Notes under the pieces: generated by a model
Told to the model about the DNA's origin: nothing
Databases searched by the model: none
What the model saw: only the letters and a program-made list of their open reading frames with translations
Shown here: positions 8,001-15,870 of the stretch, one piece after another
Position numbering within the stretch: the stretch's first letter is position 1
Layout: each line of letters opens with the position of its first letter
Source of the DNA: Botrimarina colliarenosi
GTDB taxonomy: Bacteria > Planctomycetota > Planctomycetia > Pirellulales > Lacipirellulaceae
Direction of reading: 5' to 3'
DNA length: 64,000 nt
Assembly: GCF_007859955.1 (NCBI RefSeq)
Contig: NZ_SJPR01000003.1
Span: 479,496 to 543,495 of the forward strand
Translations under genes and position numbers: made by a program

Positions 8001-9846
8001 CGTAGAGCCCGCGGTCGGGAATGGTGCCGCCGTTGAGGATCGCGAGGCGCTGGGCGCCCTTACGCGGGGAGACCGTGCCGCCGATCCGATCCCAAGTGAG
8101 CCGTGGCCTAAGTTCGGCGAATTCGTCCGATGGGTAGCGGCCCGACAAGAGGTCGAGCACCCCCTCGAACGACCCACGCGGCAAGTCGGCGTAGGGTGCG
8201 GCGCCACGCACCGCCGCGTACAACTCGTCGACGTTCGTGCCGTCTTCGTCGACCATCGCCACCAGCTGCTGGGCAAGCAAGTCGAGCGGGTTGCGGGGGT
8301 AATAAGTTTCTTCGACGTGCCCCAGCAGCATCCGACCCGTGGCGCCGGCGCACGCCAGCAGGTCGCCGCGGTACTTCGGGAAGATAACGCCGCTCGAGAG
8401 GAGGTCGACGCCGCGTCCGCTGCGGCCGATCCGCTGGATGCCCGACGCGATGGTCGGGGGCGCCTCGATTTGGATCACCAGATCGACCGCCCCCATGTCG
8501 ATGCCGAGTTCCAGCGAACTGGTCGCCACGATCGCCGGCAGCACACCCCGTTTCAGCCGGTCTTCGATATCGGCGCGGGCCTCCTTCGAGATGCTGCCGT
8601 GATGGGCGAGGCAGATCTCGATCGGCGTGTGCTGCTCTCGCTGGGGGGAGTCGCCTTCCTCGGCTCGCTGGGCTTCTAGCTCCTCGTTCGCAAGCTCGTT
8701 GATCGCCGCCGCGAGCCGCTCTGCGAGACGGCGACTGTTGACGAAGATCATCGTGGATCGGTGCGATCGGATGAGCTCGAGCAGCCGCGGGTGGATCGCC
8801 GGCCAGATGCTCGGGGCCGAAGGCGCCATCGCCGCGCCGTCGAACCGCGGCGGGTCGCGTGGCGGATCGCCATCACGCTTCGCGGCCATGCCGGGCCGTG
8901 CGTCGTCGGCGCCCCCGACGCTGCCGCCGAGTTGCTCGTACTTGGGCGCCAGCTGTTTGGCCATCTCCTCGACCGGCATCTCGACCCGCAGCTCGAACCG
9001 TTTCGGCTCGGTGGCGTCGACGATCCGCACCGGCCGGGGACGGACGGGCTCATCGGGATCGGCGGTCGCCTCGGCGCCGCCGAGCAGCCTGGCAATCTCG
9101 TCGAGCGGCCGCTGGGTCGCCGAGAGGCCGATGCGTTGGAGTGCGCTGCAGTCGTGGCCGTGCTCCTCCGCGGACCGACGGCGGATCCGCTCCAACCGCT
9201 CGAGGGTGAGGAACAGATGGACGCCCCGCTTTGTCGGGACCATCACGTGGATCTCGTCGATGATGACGGTCTCCACCTGGGTGAGGATCTCGCGCGCCTT
9301 GCCGGTCAGCATCAGGTAGAGCGACTCGGGCGTCGTGATGAGCACGTCCGGCGGGTGGCGGAGAATGCGGGCCCGTTCACGTTGGTCGGTGTCGCCGGTG
9401 CGGATCGCGACCGTTGGGTCGCGGTAGTCGACGCCGAGCCGGCCGGCGACCGCCCGCATGCCGGCGACCGGCGTGCGGAGGTTGCGGTCGATATCGACGC
9501 CGAGCGCCTTGAGGGGCGAGATGTAGAGGACGCGGACGCCGGAGGCAGAGCGTTTCTTGTTGGTTTGCACTGACGACTGACGTCGCCGGCTCGCCGTCCG
9601 CTGCGTTGGCGAGCCGGCGACGTCAGGCGTCGGAGCGAACATCAACCGATCAAGCGCCGCCAGAAACGCCGCGAGCGTCTTGCCCGACCCGGTCGGCGCG
9701 AGCAGCAGCGTGCTCTCACCCGAGGCGATCACAGGCCAGGCGAGCTGCTGCGCCCGCGTCGGCGCGCGGAACGCCTCGTTGAACCACGTGCGGGTCGGCT
9801 CGTGGAACGGGGCGAGGGGGTCGGTGTCTGTTAGGGTGTTCACCAT
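5017..9846 (-). CDS. lhr: Lhr-type large ATP-dependent DNA helicase
   Basis: 1609 residues, close to the usual size of full-length Lhr (about 1500). Helicase motifs are clear: Walker A APTGSGKT near residue 50, DEIH box (IIDEIHVMVP), LSATQRP, ATSSLELGIDMG and QRIGRSGR. The long C-terminal half matches the Lhr core plus the C-terminal domain that in other bacteria is linked to nucleic-acid binding or uracil-DNA glycosylase activity. The frame is open to 9945, but I chose ATG 9846 (MVNTLTDTDPL) because upstream codons run into the preceding gene. Between motif I and motif Ia, residues of about 73-90 are encoded by a perfect 19-bp palindrome (9577-9626), an apparent in-frame repeat insertion. 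It lies 73 bases after a Fpg/Nei glycosylase gene, so co-transcription and a joint DNA-repair role are likely. Confidence 0.93.
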   Translation of the reverse strand: MVNTLTDTDPLAPFHEPTRTWFNEAFRAPTRAQQLAWPVIASGESTLLLAPTGSGKTLAAFLAALDRLMFAPTPDVAGSPTQRTASRRRQSSVQTNKKRSASGVRVLYISPLKALGVDIDRNLRTPVAGMRAVAGRLGVDYRDPTVAIRTGDTDQRERARILRHPPDVLITTPESLYLMLTGKAREILTQVETVIIDEIHVMVPTKRGVHLFLTLERLERIRRRSAEEHGHDCSALQRIGLSATQRPLDEIARLLGGAEATADPDEPVRPRPVRIVDATEPKRFELRVEMPVEEMAKQLAPKYEQLGGSVGGADDARPGMAAKRDGDPPRDPPRFDGAAMAPSAPSIWPAIHPRLLELIRSHRSTMIFVNSRRLAERLAAAINELANEELEAQRAEEGDSPQREQHTPIEICLAHHGSISKEARADIEDRLKRGVLPAIVATSSLELGIDMGAVDLVIQIEAPPTIASGIQRIGRSGRGVDLLSSGVIFPKYRGDLLACAGATGRMLLGHVEETYYPRNPLDLLAQQLVAMVDEDGTNVDELYAAVRGAAPYADLPRGSFEGVLDLLSGRYPSDEFAELRPRLTWDRIGGTVSPRKGAQRLAILNGGTIPDRGLYGVFLVGDGPDGAGGSRVGELDEEMVFETHPGDVFLLGASSWRVLDITKDRVLVAPAPGEPGKMPFWRGEGPGRPLEFGRAIGELARELTQTLAKKGDDAALDRLTTKHALEEPAAKHLLTYLQDQAAATGEPPSDRSIIVEAFLDEIGDWRICLLSPFGARVHAPWAIAVAARLREEDLGEVDYSWTDDGMIFRLPESPQPPPTDFFLPRADEVEDRVTSQLGSTAMFAARFRENAARALLLPKRQPGRRQPLWMQRRRAADLLAVASRYPSFPILLETYRECLRDVFDLPGLVALLRDIEKRVVRVETVESQQPSPFASSLLFNYVGNFIYEGDAPLAERRAAALSLDHAQLRELLGGAELRELLDGETIDQLGLELQKLADPYCRHADAAHDLFLSLGDLTGDELYARCDHDAVAREDVERWLSELLDTRRIIAVRIGGEPRYAASEDAARLRDALGVNPPAGLPGAFLEQVADPVGDLVSRFARTHGPFSSVDAARRLGLGEAVVRSALERLRDAGRVLEGEFVPGRRGREWCDVAVLRTIKRRSLAKLRQQVEAVPAEALARFLPVWQGVTQPRKGLDGVLDAVEQLQGAPLPASDLEREILPSRVKEYRPGLLDELFLAGEVVWQGVDSLGQHDGRIALYLTDQFPLLGRLPLPPAEGKDALERTVRELLAERGALFFDEIARATGEFPNDVLAALWRLVWRGDATNDTLAPLRALVAQSGSDSKQVAGAASRRGRTAFRSRRRTRLPGADGRWSLLSRFHGGVTSTERLAALAVQLVERHGVLTRDQIAREQVEGGFSAIYPVLKAMEEAGKVRRGYFVDGQGGAQFAAAGADELLRSRPREDEPPTFVLAATDPANPYGVALPWPPAPAEDAGKPQRAAGCRVVLCDGQALGYLNKTGQSLTTFLAETEPDRGYQALRLATALATRAHEQRSILLTKIDGGSAIASGIAPVLAKSGFVATTRGLLCRSEFMAGTKRTPHGARPTPGR
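9577..9626. repeat. Palindromic repeat, family D copy 1, in-frame within lhr
   Basis: Perfect inverted repeat: arm CTGACGTCGCCGGCTCGCC at 9577-9595, its exact complement at 9608-9626, and a 12-base loop. It lies inside the lhr reading frame and keeps the frame open. The arm resembles intergenic copy 5 at 53547-53615. Confidence 0.85.
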
Positions 9847-9919
9847 CGTCAGGTTACAGCGGACACACTGGCGAGGCGGAGCACAACCCGGCGATTCGGC
9901 AGCGAAGGCGACAGCCGAC

Positions 9920-10735
9920 TCAGTCTTGGCATGTCGTGCACGCAAACACCTTGCGGCCGGCCATCGTCCACTGGTCGATCGCCGACCCGCAATCGGGGCA
10001 GTTCGCTTTCTTGTAGATGCGCAGCCCTTCTTCGCGGGTCATACGGCTGCGTGGCTTTCCGACAAGGGCGGGGTCGGCGATGAGGATCCGGTTGTGCTTG
10101 ACGCCGATCCGCATCAACTCGACAAGCTTCCGCCAGAGGGCGTCGAACTCGCTGCGGTCGAGGTCCTTGCCCGCCCGTTCGGGGTGGATCCCCAGCAGGT
10201 GGAGCGATTCACAGCGGTAGATGTTCCCAACGCCGGCGATTACCTCTTGGTTCATCAGCAACGGGCCGATCGGCGTCTTACTCTTGCTGATGCGACGCCA
10301 AGCTCGCTCGGGGTCGTCGTCACGGAGCGGGTCGGGGCCAAGCCGCGCGAGCTGCGCCTCGTAGCCCGCCGTGTCGATCAATTCGCAGCGGTTGGGGCCG
10401 TTGAGGTCGAACGCCGCGTCGGGCCCCTCGATGCGGAGGCGCACCGCGCCACGTGGTTCGGGCCAGGCGCCCTCGTGCCGTTTCTTGTGCAGGCGGAACT
10501 TGCCGTAGAGGCCCAGGTGGATGTGCAGGACGTCGGCCGCCTTCGAGCGGCCCTTGGGGGCCCAGTGGTAGAAGAGGTGCTTGCCGACCGCCTCGACGCC
10601 CTCCAGCCGGCGACCGCTCAAGACGCCGGCCCCCTCGGCGAACCGCTCTTGCGGACTGCTGGCAGTCAGCTGTTGCCCGACAAATAGCCGCCGATGGTCG
10701 CGGGCGACGCGGTGGAGGGTGTGGCCTTCGGGCAT
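9920..10735 (-). CDS. Fpg/Nei family DNA glycosylase (Nei2-like)
   Basis: 271 residues, base-excision-repair glycosylase/AP lyase. The ATG at 10735 gives the N-terminus MPEGHTLHR; in this family Pro2 is the catalytic nucleophile and Glu3 follows, so the longer frame to 10819 is rejected. A conserved Lys is seen in VGKHLFYHW. The helix-two-turn-helix is NQEVIAGVGNIYRCE. The C-terminal zinc finger has CPDC and CTTC pairs 16 residues apart. The PEGHTLHR start resembles actinobacterial Nei2-type enzymes more than MutM (MPELPE). It is probably the first gene of a two-gene operon with lhr; as I recall, a nei-like gene beside lhr also occurs in mycobacteria. Likely substrates are oxidised pyrimidines, by family inference. 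Confidence 0.9.
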   Translation of the reverse strand: MPEGHTLHRVARDHRRLFVGQQLTASSPQERFAEGAGVLSGRRLEGVEAVGKHLFYHWAPKGRSKAADVLHIHLGLYGKFRLHKKRHEGAWPEPRGAVRLRIEGPDAAFDLNGPNRCELIDTAGYEAQLARLGPDPLRDDDPERAWRRISKSKTPIGPLLMNQEVIAGVGNIYRCESLHLLGIHPERAGKDLDRSEFDALWRKLVELMRIGVKHNRILIADPALVGKPRSRMTREEGLRIYKKANCPDCGSAIDQWTMAGRKVFACTTCQD

Positions 10736-10827
10736 TGCGTCGTCGGATCGGGGGTTTTCGGCGCTGGATTGTGAAGAAATCCCCCTGCGGGAGGGGCTGA
10801 GCGGCTTCGTTTTGCGCACCGCTCCGC

Positions 10828-10868
10828 CGGTTGTAACAGCATTGCAAGCAACGACTTAGTTACAACCG
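10828..10868. promoter_or_regulatory. Inverted repeat in the divergent glycosylase/sigma-factor intergenic region
   Basis: CGGTTGTAAC at 10828-10837 and GTTACAACCG at 10859-10868 are exact complements 21 bases apart, in AT-richer DNA between two divergent genes. This could be an operator or an RNA hairpin; no T tract follows. Confidence 0.4.
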
Positions 10869-10869
10869 T

Positions 10870-10896
10870 GGAAACCTGACAAAGGAAACCGCGTGA
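10870..10896 (+). promoter_or_regulatory. Possible ECF-type promoter upstream of the ECF sigma gene
   Basis: GGAAAC at 10870-10875 and CGTGA at 10892-10896 are separated by 16 bases, resembling the GGAAC/CGTC arrangement of ECF promoters, about 60 bases before the sigma start. If real it would allow autoregulation. Weak evidence, since one match of this length can arise by chance. Confidence 0.25.
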
Positions 10897-10956
10897 CGAG
10901 TAGACTGGAAACCGGCCCTTACCCGCTGGAGCCTCTACTTGCGGTTTGCCCCAGCC

Positions 10957-11589
10957 ATGATGAGCACATCCGGATCGTTCGCCGCCGAGCTGCTCTCCGA
11001 CGCCCGTCAGGGCTCGGAGACGTCGCTGGGCAAGTTGATGCAGCTGCACGCCAGTTATTTGAAACTGGTCGTCGCCTCGCAGCTCGATGACCGGCTGCGC
11101 GCTCGGGTTAGCTCGTCCGATGTTGTGCAGGAGACGTTCTACGAAGCCCATCGCGACTTCCCCGCGTTCCGTGGCGCCACGCCCGAGGAGTTCTTGGGCT
11201 GGCTGCGGCGGATCTTGATGAACAACCTCTTGCGGGCGGTCGAACAGCACCTCAAAGCGGCCAAACGCGACGTCCGTCGTGAGGTGTCACTGGACCGTGC
11301 GCGGCCGCTGGGCGACCGGTCGGCGCCGGGCTTCGCCGCGCAACTGCCGCACGACGGCGACTCGCCCTCGGCGTCCTTCCAGCGACGCGAGAACGCCGAC
11401 ACGCTCGGCCAAATGCTCGACGTGCTGCCGGACGACTACCGCGAAGTGCTCCGGCTGCGGCACCAGGAGGGCCTCGACTTCTCCGAGATCGGCGAACGGA
11501 TGGGGCGCTCGTCGGGGGCGGTGCGGATGCTGTGGCTGCGGAGCATCAAGCGGCTGCGGTCCCTCTACGACGACGAGGCCGCCGAATGA
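10957..11589 (+). CDS. ECF-family RNA polymerase sigma factor
   Basis: 210 residues. Region 2 is visible as SSSDVVQETFYEAHRDFPAFRG and region 4 as LPDDYREVLRLRHQEG...EIGERMGRSSGAVRMLWLRSIKRL. The start is placed at the ATG ATG pair at 10957; no good ribosome-binding site precedes it, and an upstream TTG is less likely. Its stop overlaps the start of the Ser/Thr kinase (ATGA at 11586-11589). In Planctomycetes, ECF factors next to large Ser/Thr kinases are common, and kinase control in place of a classical anti-sigma factor has been proposed. No anti-sigma factor is seen here. Confidence 0.92.
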   Translation: MMSTSGSFAAELLSDARQGSETSLGKLMQLHASYLKLVVASQLDDRLRARVSSSDVVQETFYEAHRDFPAFRGATPEEFLGWLRRILMNNLLRAVEQHLKAAKRDVRREVSLDRARPLGDRSAPGFAAQLPHDGDSPSASFQRRENADTLGQMLDVLPDDYREVLRLRHQEGLDFSEIGERMGRSSGAVRMLWLRSIKRLRSLYDDEAAE

Positions 11590-14387
11590 ACTTCAATCGA
11601 ATCACCTGCGAAGACGCGACGCGGTCGTTCGTCGCCTCGACAGCCGAACCGACCGAGTCGGACGAACGGCTCATCGCCGTTTTGGACGAGTACGCTGCCG
11701 CGTTGCAACGGGGCGACGCGGAATCCCCCACCGATTTCGCAACAAGGCACCACGACTGCGGCGAGCAACTCGTCGACTACCTCGAGGGCGTCCGCACGAT
11801 TCATGCCGCCGTCGAGTCGGCCCGCGACAGCGATCCGAGCAGAAACGAGCGGCGCCGCCTCGGCACGGCCCCTGGTGGTTCGCAGCCGTCGAAGTCCGAG
11901 ATACTTCCCGGCGCCGAAGCGCCGCCGAGATCGGTCGGTGATTATCGCATCGTCCGGGAGATCGGCCGGGGCGGGATGGGCATCGTCTACGAGGCCCAGG
12001 AACAGTCGCTCCGTCGCCGGGTGGCGCTAAAGGTGCTGCCGTTCGCCGCGGTGCTCGATCAGCGGCAGATCGCCCGGTTCCGGAACGAAGCGCAGGCCGC
12101 GGCGGGGCTGCACCACACCAATATTGTGCCGGTGTTCGCGATCGGCCAGGACCGCGGCGTCCATTACTACGCGATGCAGTTCATCGAGGGGCAGACCCTC
12201 GCCCAGGCGATCACGGAGCTGCGACGCGAGGCGGGCGCGGCGGCGTCGCCCGATGCGACCACCGCAGCGGAGGCGTACTCACTGCCAGCCAGCCTGACTC
12301 CGCTCCCGACCAGTGCGTCGGACCCGCAACCGACGCTCGGCGACAACCACGTCGCGCCGTCGTTCTTCCGTGGCGCCGCGATCATGACCGCCGATGCGGC
12401 CGACGCTTTGCAGCACGCGCACGATCTCGGCGTGGTCCACCGCGACGTGAAGCCGTCGAACTTGCTGATCGACGAACGCGGCAAGGTCTGGGTCGCCGAC
12501 TTTGGCCTCGCGCGGATGCAGACCGACCTGGGCGTCACCGCTACCGGCGACGTTGTTGGGACCCTCCGCTACATGAGCCCCGAGCAGGCGCGTGGCCGGG
12601 CCGATCAGGTCGATGGCCGCACCGACGTCTACGCCCTCGGCGCGACGCTCTACGAGCTCTTGACGCTTCGGCATGCGTTCCCGGGCGACGATCGGGTGCG
12701 ACTCTTAGACAGCCTGCAAAATCACGACCCGACGCCGCCTCGACGGCTCAACCCGGCGATCCCCGCCGACCTTGAGAACATCGTCCTGCGGGCGATGGAG
12801 AAGGACACGACCGCCCGCTACGCGTCGGCCGGCGAGTTGCGCGACGACCTGCGGCGGTTCCTCGACGGTCGGCCGACGATCGCCCGCCCCCCGAGTCTCG
12901 CCGATCGCGTCGGCAAGTTCGTGCGGCGGAGGCGGAAGACGGTCGCTATCGCGGCGGCAGCGTTGGGCGTCGTCGCCGTGGTGTCGCTGGCCAGTGCGCT
13001 GCTGGTGAACGAGGCCCGCGGGCGGCTCGCCGCCGCCCTGGTGGAGTCCGAGACCCACCGGGCCCGCGCCGAGCGCCTGCTCAACCAGGCGCGTGGTGTG
13101 CTCGACCGGTTCGGCGGCGAATTGAGCGACCAGCTCGCCGCGACGCCCGGCGCCGAGGCGATCCGCGGCCAGGCCCTTGAGGACACCCTTGCCTACTACC
13201 GCTACTTCCTCGCCGAGTCGGAGGGCGACCCCCGGCTGGCGGTTTCGGCCGCCGAGACCCGGATCCGCGCCGCCGCGGTCGCCGAGCGCCTCGGCGAATC
13301 GGAAGAGGCGCTGCGGCTCTACGACGACGCGGCGGAGTCGCTCGAGACGCTGCTCGCGATCGATCCGACCAGCGCCGTAGCCACGGCGTGGTTGGCCCGT
13401 TGCGTCGATAACAGGGGCTTGTTGCTCTCGCAAAAGGGGGAGGACGAACGCGCCACGACCGACTTGCGCCGCGCCGTCGAATTGCGACGCGGCCTCTTAG
13501 CGGAAAAGGCGAGGGACCCTGCCCGCATGGCCGACCTTGCCGCCGCGTTGTCCGACGCCGCTTCCGCCGTCAACGATGATCCGGCCGCCGCCCGGCGTCA
13601 GCTCGAAGAGGCAATTGTCCTCTTGGGTCGCGCGCGACGCGCCGAGGCCGACAATCCGGGCCACGCCCGCCGGTTGGCGGTGGCGCACAACGCGCTCTCC
13701 TCGCTGCTGCGTCGCGTTGACTCGGAGCGGGCGGCTCAGGAGAGCGACCAAGCGGTTGAGCAACTCCTCTCGCTAACGGATCAACAGCCAGACGTCGAGG
13801 CGTACCGCGCCGACCTCGCGATGGCGTACAGCAACCGCGGCGCGCTCGCCGCCGATCGGGGGCAGTGGGCCGGCGCCGCCGAAGCGTACCGGGCCGCCGC
13901 CGCCGAGTTGGCTGACCTGGCCGAGCGGTCGCCGTTGGCGCCCCGGCACCGCAGCGAACTCGCCGTTGCGTTGGCGAGCGAAGGGGCGGCCGAAGCCAGG
14001 GCGGGCCGCGCCGACCTGTCCGACGCGGCCTTCGACCGAGCGCAGCGAACACTAGAAGGCTTGGTTGTGTCGTATCCGAGTTCGGACCGGTACGAACGGA
14101 GCCTCGCCGCTCTCTGGAACAACCGCGGCGTTGTGCTCCGCGACAGCGGGCGGCTCGACGAGGCGTCGGACGCATTTGCCCGGTCGGTCGCGATCGAGGA
14201 AGAGCGGATCCGCCGCGCCGGCGCCGATCAGCCGACGTTGCTAGCGATGCATTACGCCAACCATGCCCAGCTGCTCGGCCTTCTCGGCAAGATCGAAGAG
14301 GCGGCGGCGATCGAGACGAAGCGCCAAGCGTTAGAGAAGAAACAAGAGCGGACACAAGACGCGTCGCTCAACCAGGAGGAACACTGA
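11586..14387 (+). CDS. Ser/Thr protein kinase with transmembrane segment and TPR region
   Basis: 933 residues. An N-terminal 119-residue region precedes a Hanks-type kinase domain: glycine loop IGRGGMGIVYEA near residue 126, VALKVLP, catalytic HRDVKPSN, and DFGLAR. Between the hinge and the catalytic loop is an insert of about 50 low-complexity residues. A transmembrane helix lies near 451-473 (VAIAAAALGVVAVVSLASALL). The outer half is alanine-rich and helical with TPR-like repeats (for example SNRGALAADRGQWAGAAEAYRAA). The start is the ATG overlapping the sigma-factor stop; an upstream in-frame start inside the sigma gene is less likely. It is coupled to both neighbours, so it probably controls the sigma factor in response to an envelope signal (inference). 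Confidence 0.93.
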   Translation: MNFNRITCEDATRSFVASTAEPTESDERLIAVLDEYAAALQRGDAESPTDFATRHHDCGEQLVDYLEGVRTIHAAVESARDSDPSRNERRRLGTAPGGSQPSKSEILPGAEAPPRSVGDYRIVREIGRGGMGIVYEAQEQSLRRRVALKVLPFAAVLDQRQIARFRNEAQAAAGLHHTNIVPVFAIGQDRGVHYYAMQFIEGQTLAQAITELRREAGAAASPDATTAAEAYSLPASLTPLPTSASDPQPTLGDNHVAPSFFRGAAIMTADAADALQHAHDLGVVHRDVKPSNLLIDERGKVWVADFGLARMQTDLGVTATGDVVGTLRYMSPEQARGRADQVDGRTDVYALGATLYELLTLRHAFPGDDRVRLLDSLQNHDPTPPRRLNPAIPADLENIVLRAMEKDTTARYASAGELRDDLRRFLDGRPTIARPPSLADRVGKFVRRRRKTVAIAAAALGVVAVVSLASALLVNEARGRLAAALVESETHRARAERLLNQARGVLDRFGGELSDQLAATPGAEAIRGQALEDTLAYYRYFLAESEGDPRLAVSAAETRIRAAAVAERLGESEEALRLYDDAAESLETLLAIDPTSAVATAWLARCVDNRGLLLSQKGEDERATTDLRRAVELRRGLLAEKARDPARMADLAAALSDAASAVNDDPAAARRQLEEAIVLLGRARRAEADNPGHARRLAVAHNALSSLLRRVDSERAAQESDQAVEQLLSLTDQQPDVEAYRADLAMAYSNRGALAADRGQWAGAAEAYRAAAAELADLAERSPLAPRHRSELAVALASEGAAEARAGRADLSDAAFDRAQRTLEGLVVSYPSSDRYERSLAALWNNRGVVLRDSGRLDEASDAFARSVAIEEERIRRAGADQPTLLAMHYANHAQLLGLLGKIEEAAAIETKRQALEKKQERTQDASLNQEEH

Positions 14388-15772
14388 TGAGTCGCCCCCA
14401 TCGACAACCATCCCTACGCGGCCGCCGGCTGCGCATGGAGTACTGCGAAAGCCGCTGCGTCCTCAGCGCCACCACGGGCGCCGTGACCGTTGACGCGGCG
14501 GATAGCGACGCGGCGATGGTGTACTTGCAGACTCCGGGGCTGTCTGGTTGGACTCCAATCGATGGCGATTCCCAGTTGACCATCATTGGCTCGGCGACTG
14601 GTAGCGAATTCCTCCTGAAGTCCGCCGACTCGCTTTCCCTCGCGTCGGCCGAGGCAGGGTCCCTGGGCGCCGTGCTTGTCCGTCCGGGATTAACGATCTC
14701 GGTGCTGGGATTCCGAGACGTGGCGACGGATGGGCAGCGCTTCAGCGACTTGCTCGGGAGGACAGAGTGGGCCGTCGCCGCTGATTCCAACAATGCGGAA
14801 ATCCTTCGGACCTATCTCCATCAAGTCACTGTCGACGCGGCCTTCTCTCTCGACGCAACGCTTTCCAGCGCCGAAAACGGATCGAATGATTTGCTGACCG
14901 ATGGCTTCACTCGAGAAGACGTCATCACCAACTCCAATCAGGGGACGGTGAACTGGCCCGACTCGAACGGCAGTATCAGCGGCGCCGTGACTGGTTCGTC
15001 GTCGGGCAACGGCACGGGTGATTACTTTGACGCCGCGGACGATGGCGTCAGCCGCCCGGTCGAGAGGGACGCGGCCGAGGTGACCTTAACGGATGACGTC
15101 GACGGCGATTCAACGACGCTGGCGGGGCAAGACTTGAGCCCCGCCGAGCGACCGACGCTGCGACCGGAGCTCGTCGAAACCGGGGGAGCCGTGTCGCCGC
15201 CAATTGCCGAGCCGATGGCGAGGGCTCAGACGGCAATAGGCGGATTAAGGCGCGTTGCGGCGGCGCCGGCGCCGCCGGCCGGAGCCGGAGACCCCAACGC
15301 CGGCCTCATTGACCTGGCCGAGTTATTGTTGAGCCCGACGGCCGAAACGACCCCGGCGACGTTCGTGGCGGCCGCCCCGAGCGACGCGGCCCGCGACGCC
15401 GCCCTGGCGCTCGAGTCGTGGGTGCGGACCCTCCCGACTCCCGCCGAAGCGCCGGCCGTTGCGTCTGGAGACACCTCTTTAGAGGGGTCTTCGTTCGGAG
15501 TGAAGGCGCTTCCGCTGCCGGCTCCTGGCAGCGCCACCCCCGCCCATTCGTCGCGAGATGACCTCTCCTCGGTGGGAACCCCCTCCAACGCCGCGGTGGT
15601 GGACGGAGGGGCTTCTAGCGAACGGCTCGAAGGACGGGGATACCGGTACTTCCTGGCGTCGCTGACAACGCTTCTCGGAGGGGCGGTCCTGGCGACGGCG
15701 CGACGGGGCCGGCCTGCCGCCGAGTCCGAATGTGTCGAAACTCCCCGCCGGGAATCGCCTCGGGATCGTTGA
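14387..15772 (+). CDS. LEPR-type surface protein of unknown function, coupled to the kinase
   Basis: 461 residues. The N-terminus RRLRMEYCESRCVLSAT resembles the LEPR-XLL / ExLExRxLLS motif found near the start of many planctomycete exported proteins. The middle is acidic and Ser/Thr/Ala-rich with no recognised domain. Residues of about 424-440 form a single hydrophobic segment (YFLASLTTLLGGAVLA) followed by Arg, as in a C-terminal membrane anchor. The start overlaps the kinase stop by one base (TGATG at 14385-14389). A one-operon arrangement suggests it may be the signal or target of the kinase/sigma pair; that is inference. Confidence 0.7.
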   Translation: MSRPHRQPSLRGRRLRMEYCESRCVLSATTGAVTVDAADSDAAMVYLQTPGLSGWTPIDGDSQLTIIGSATGSEFLLKSADSLSLASAEAGSLGAVLVRPGLTISVLGFRDVATDGQRFSDLLGRTEWAVAADSNNAEILRTYLHQVTVDAAFSLDATLSSAENGSNDLLTDGFTREDVITNSNQGTVNWPDSNGSISGAVTGSSSGNGTGDYFDAADDGVSRPVERDAAEVTLTDDVDGDSTTLAGQDLSPAERPTLRPELVETGGAVSPPIAEPMARAQTAIGGLRRVAAAPAPPAGAGDPNAGLIDLAELLLSPTAETTPATFVAAAPSDAARDAALALESWVRTLPTPAEAPAVASGDTSLEGSSFGVKALPLPAPGSATPAHSSRDDLSSVGTPSNAAVVDGGASSERLEGRGYRYFLASLTTLLGGAVLATARRGRPAAESECVETPRRESPRDR

Positions 15773-15870
15773 CAAGATGTCGGCGCGGGTAGGTTTGCGC
15801 GTAAACTAGAGAGACGCCTGCGGAGTCGGTCTGCTGGCGCCCTCTTCGTACGCCACGCCCTCCCCGCCCT

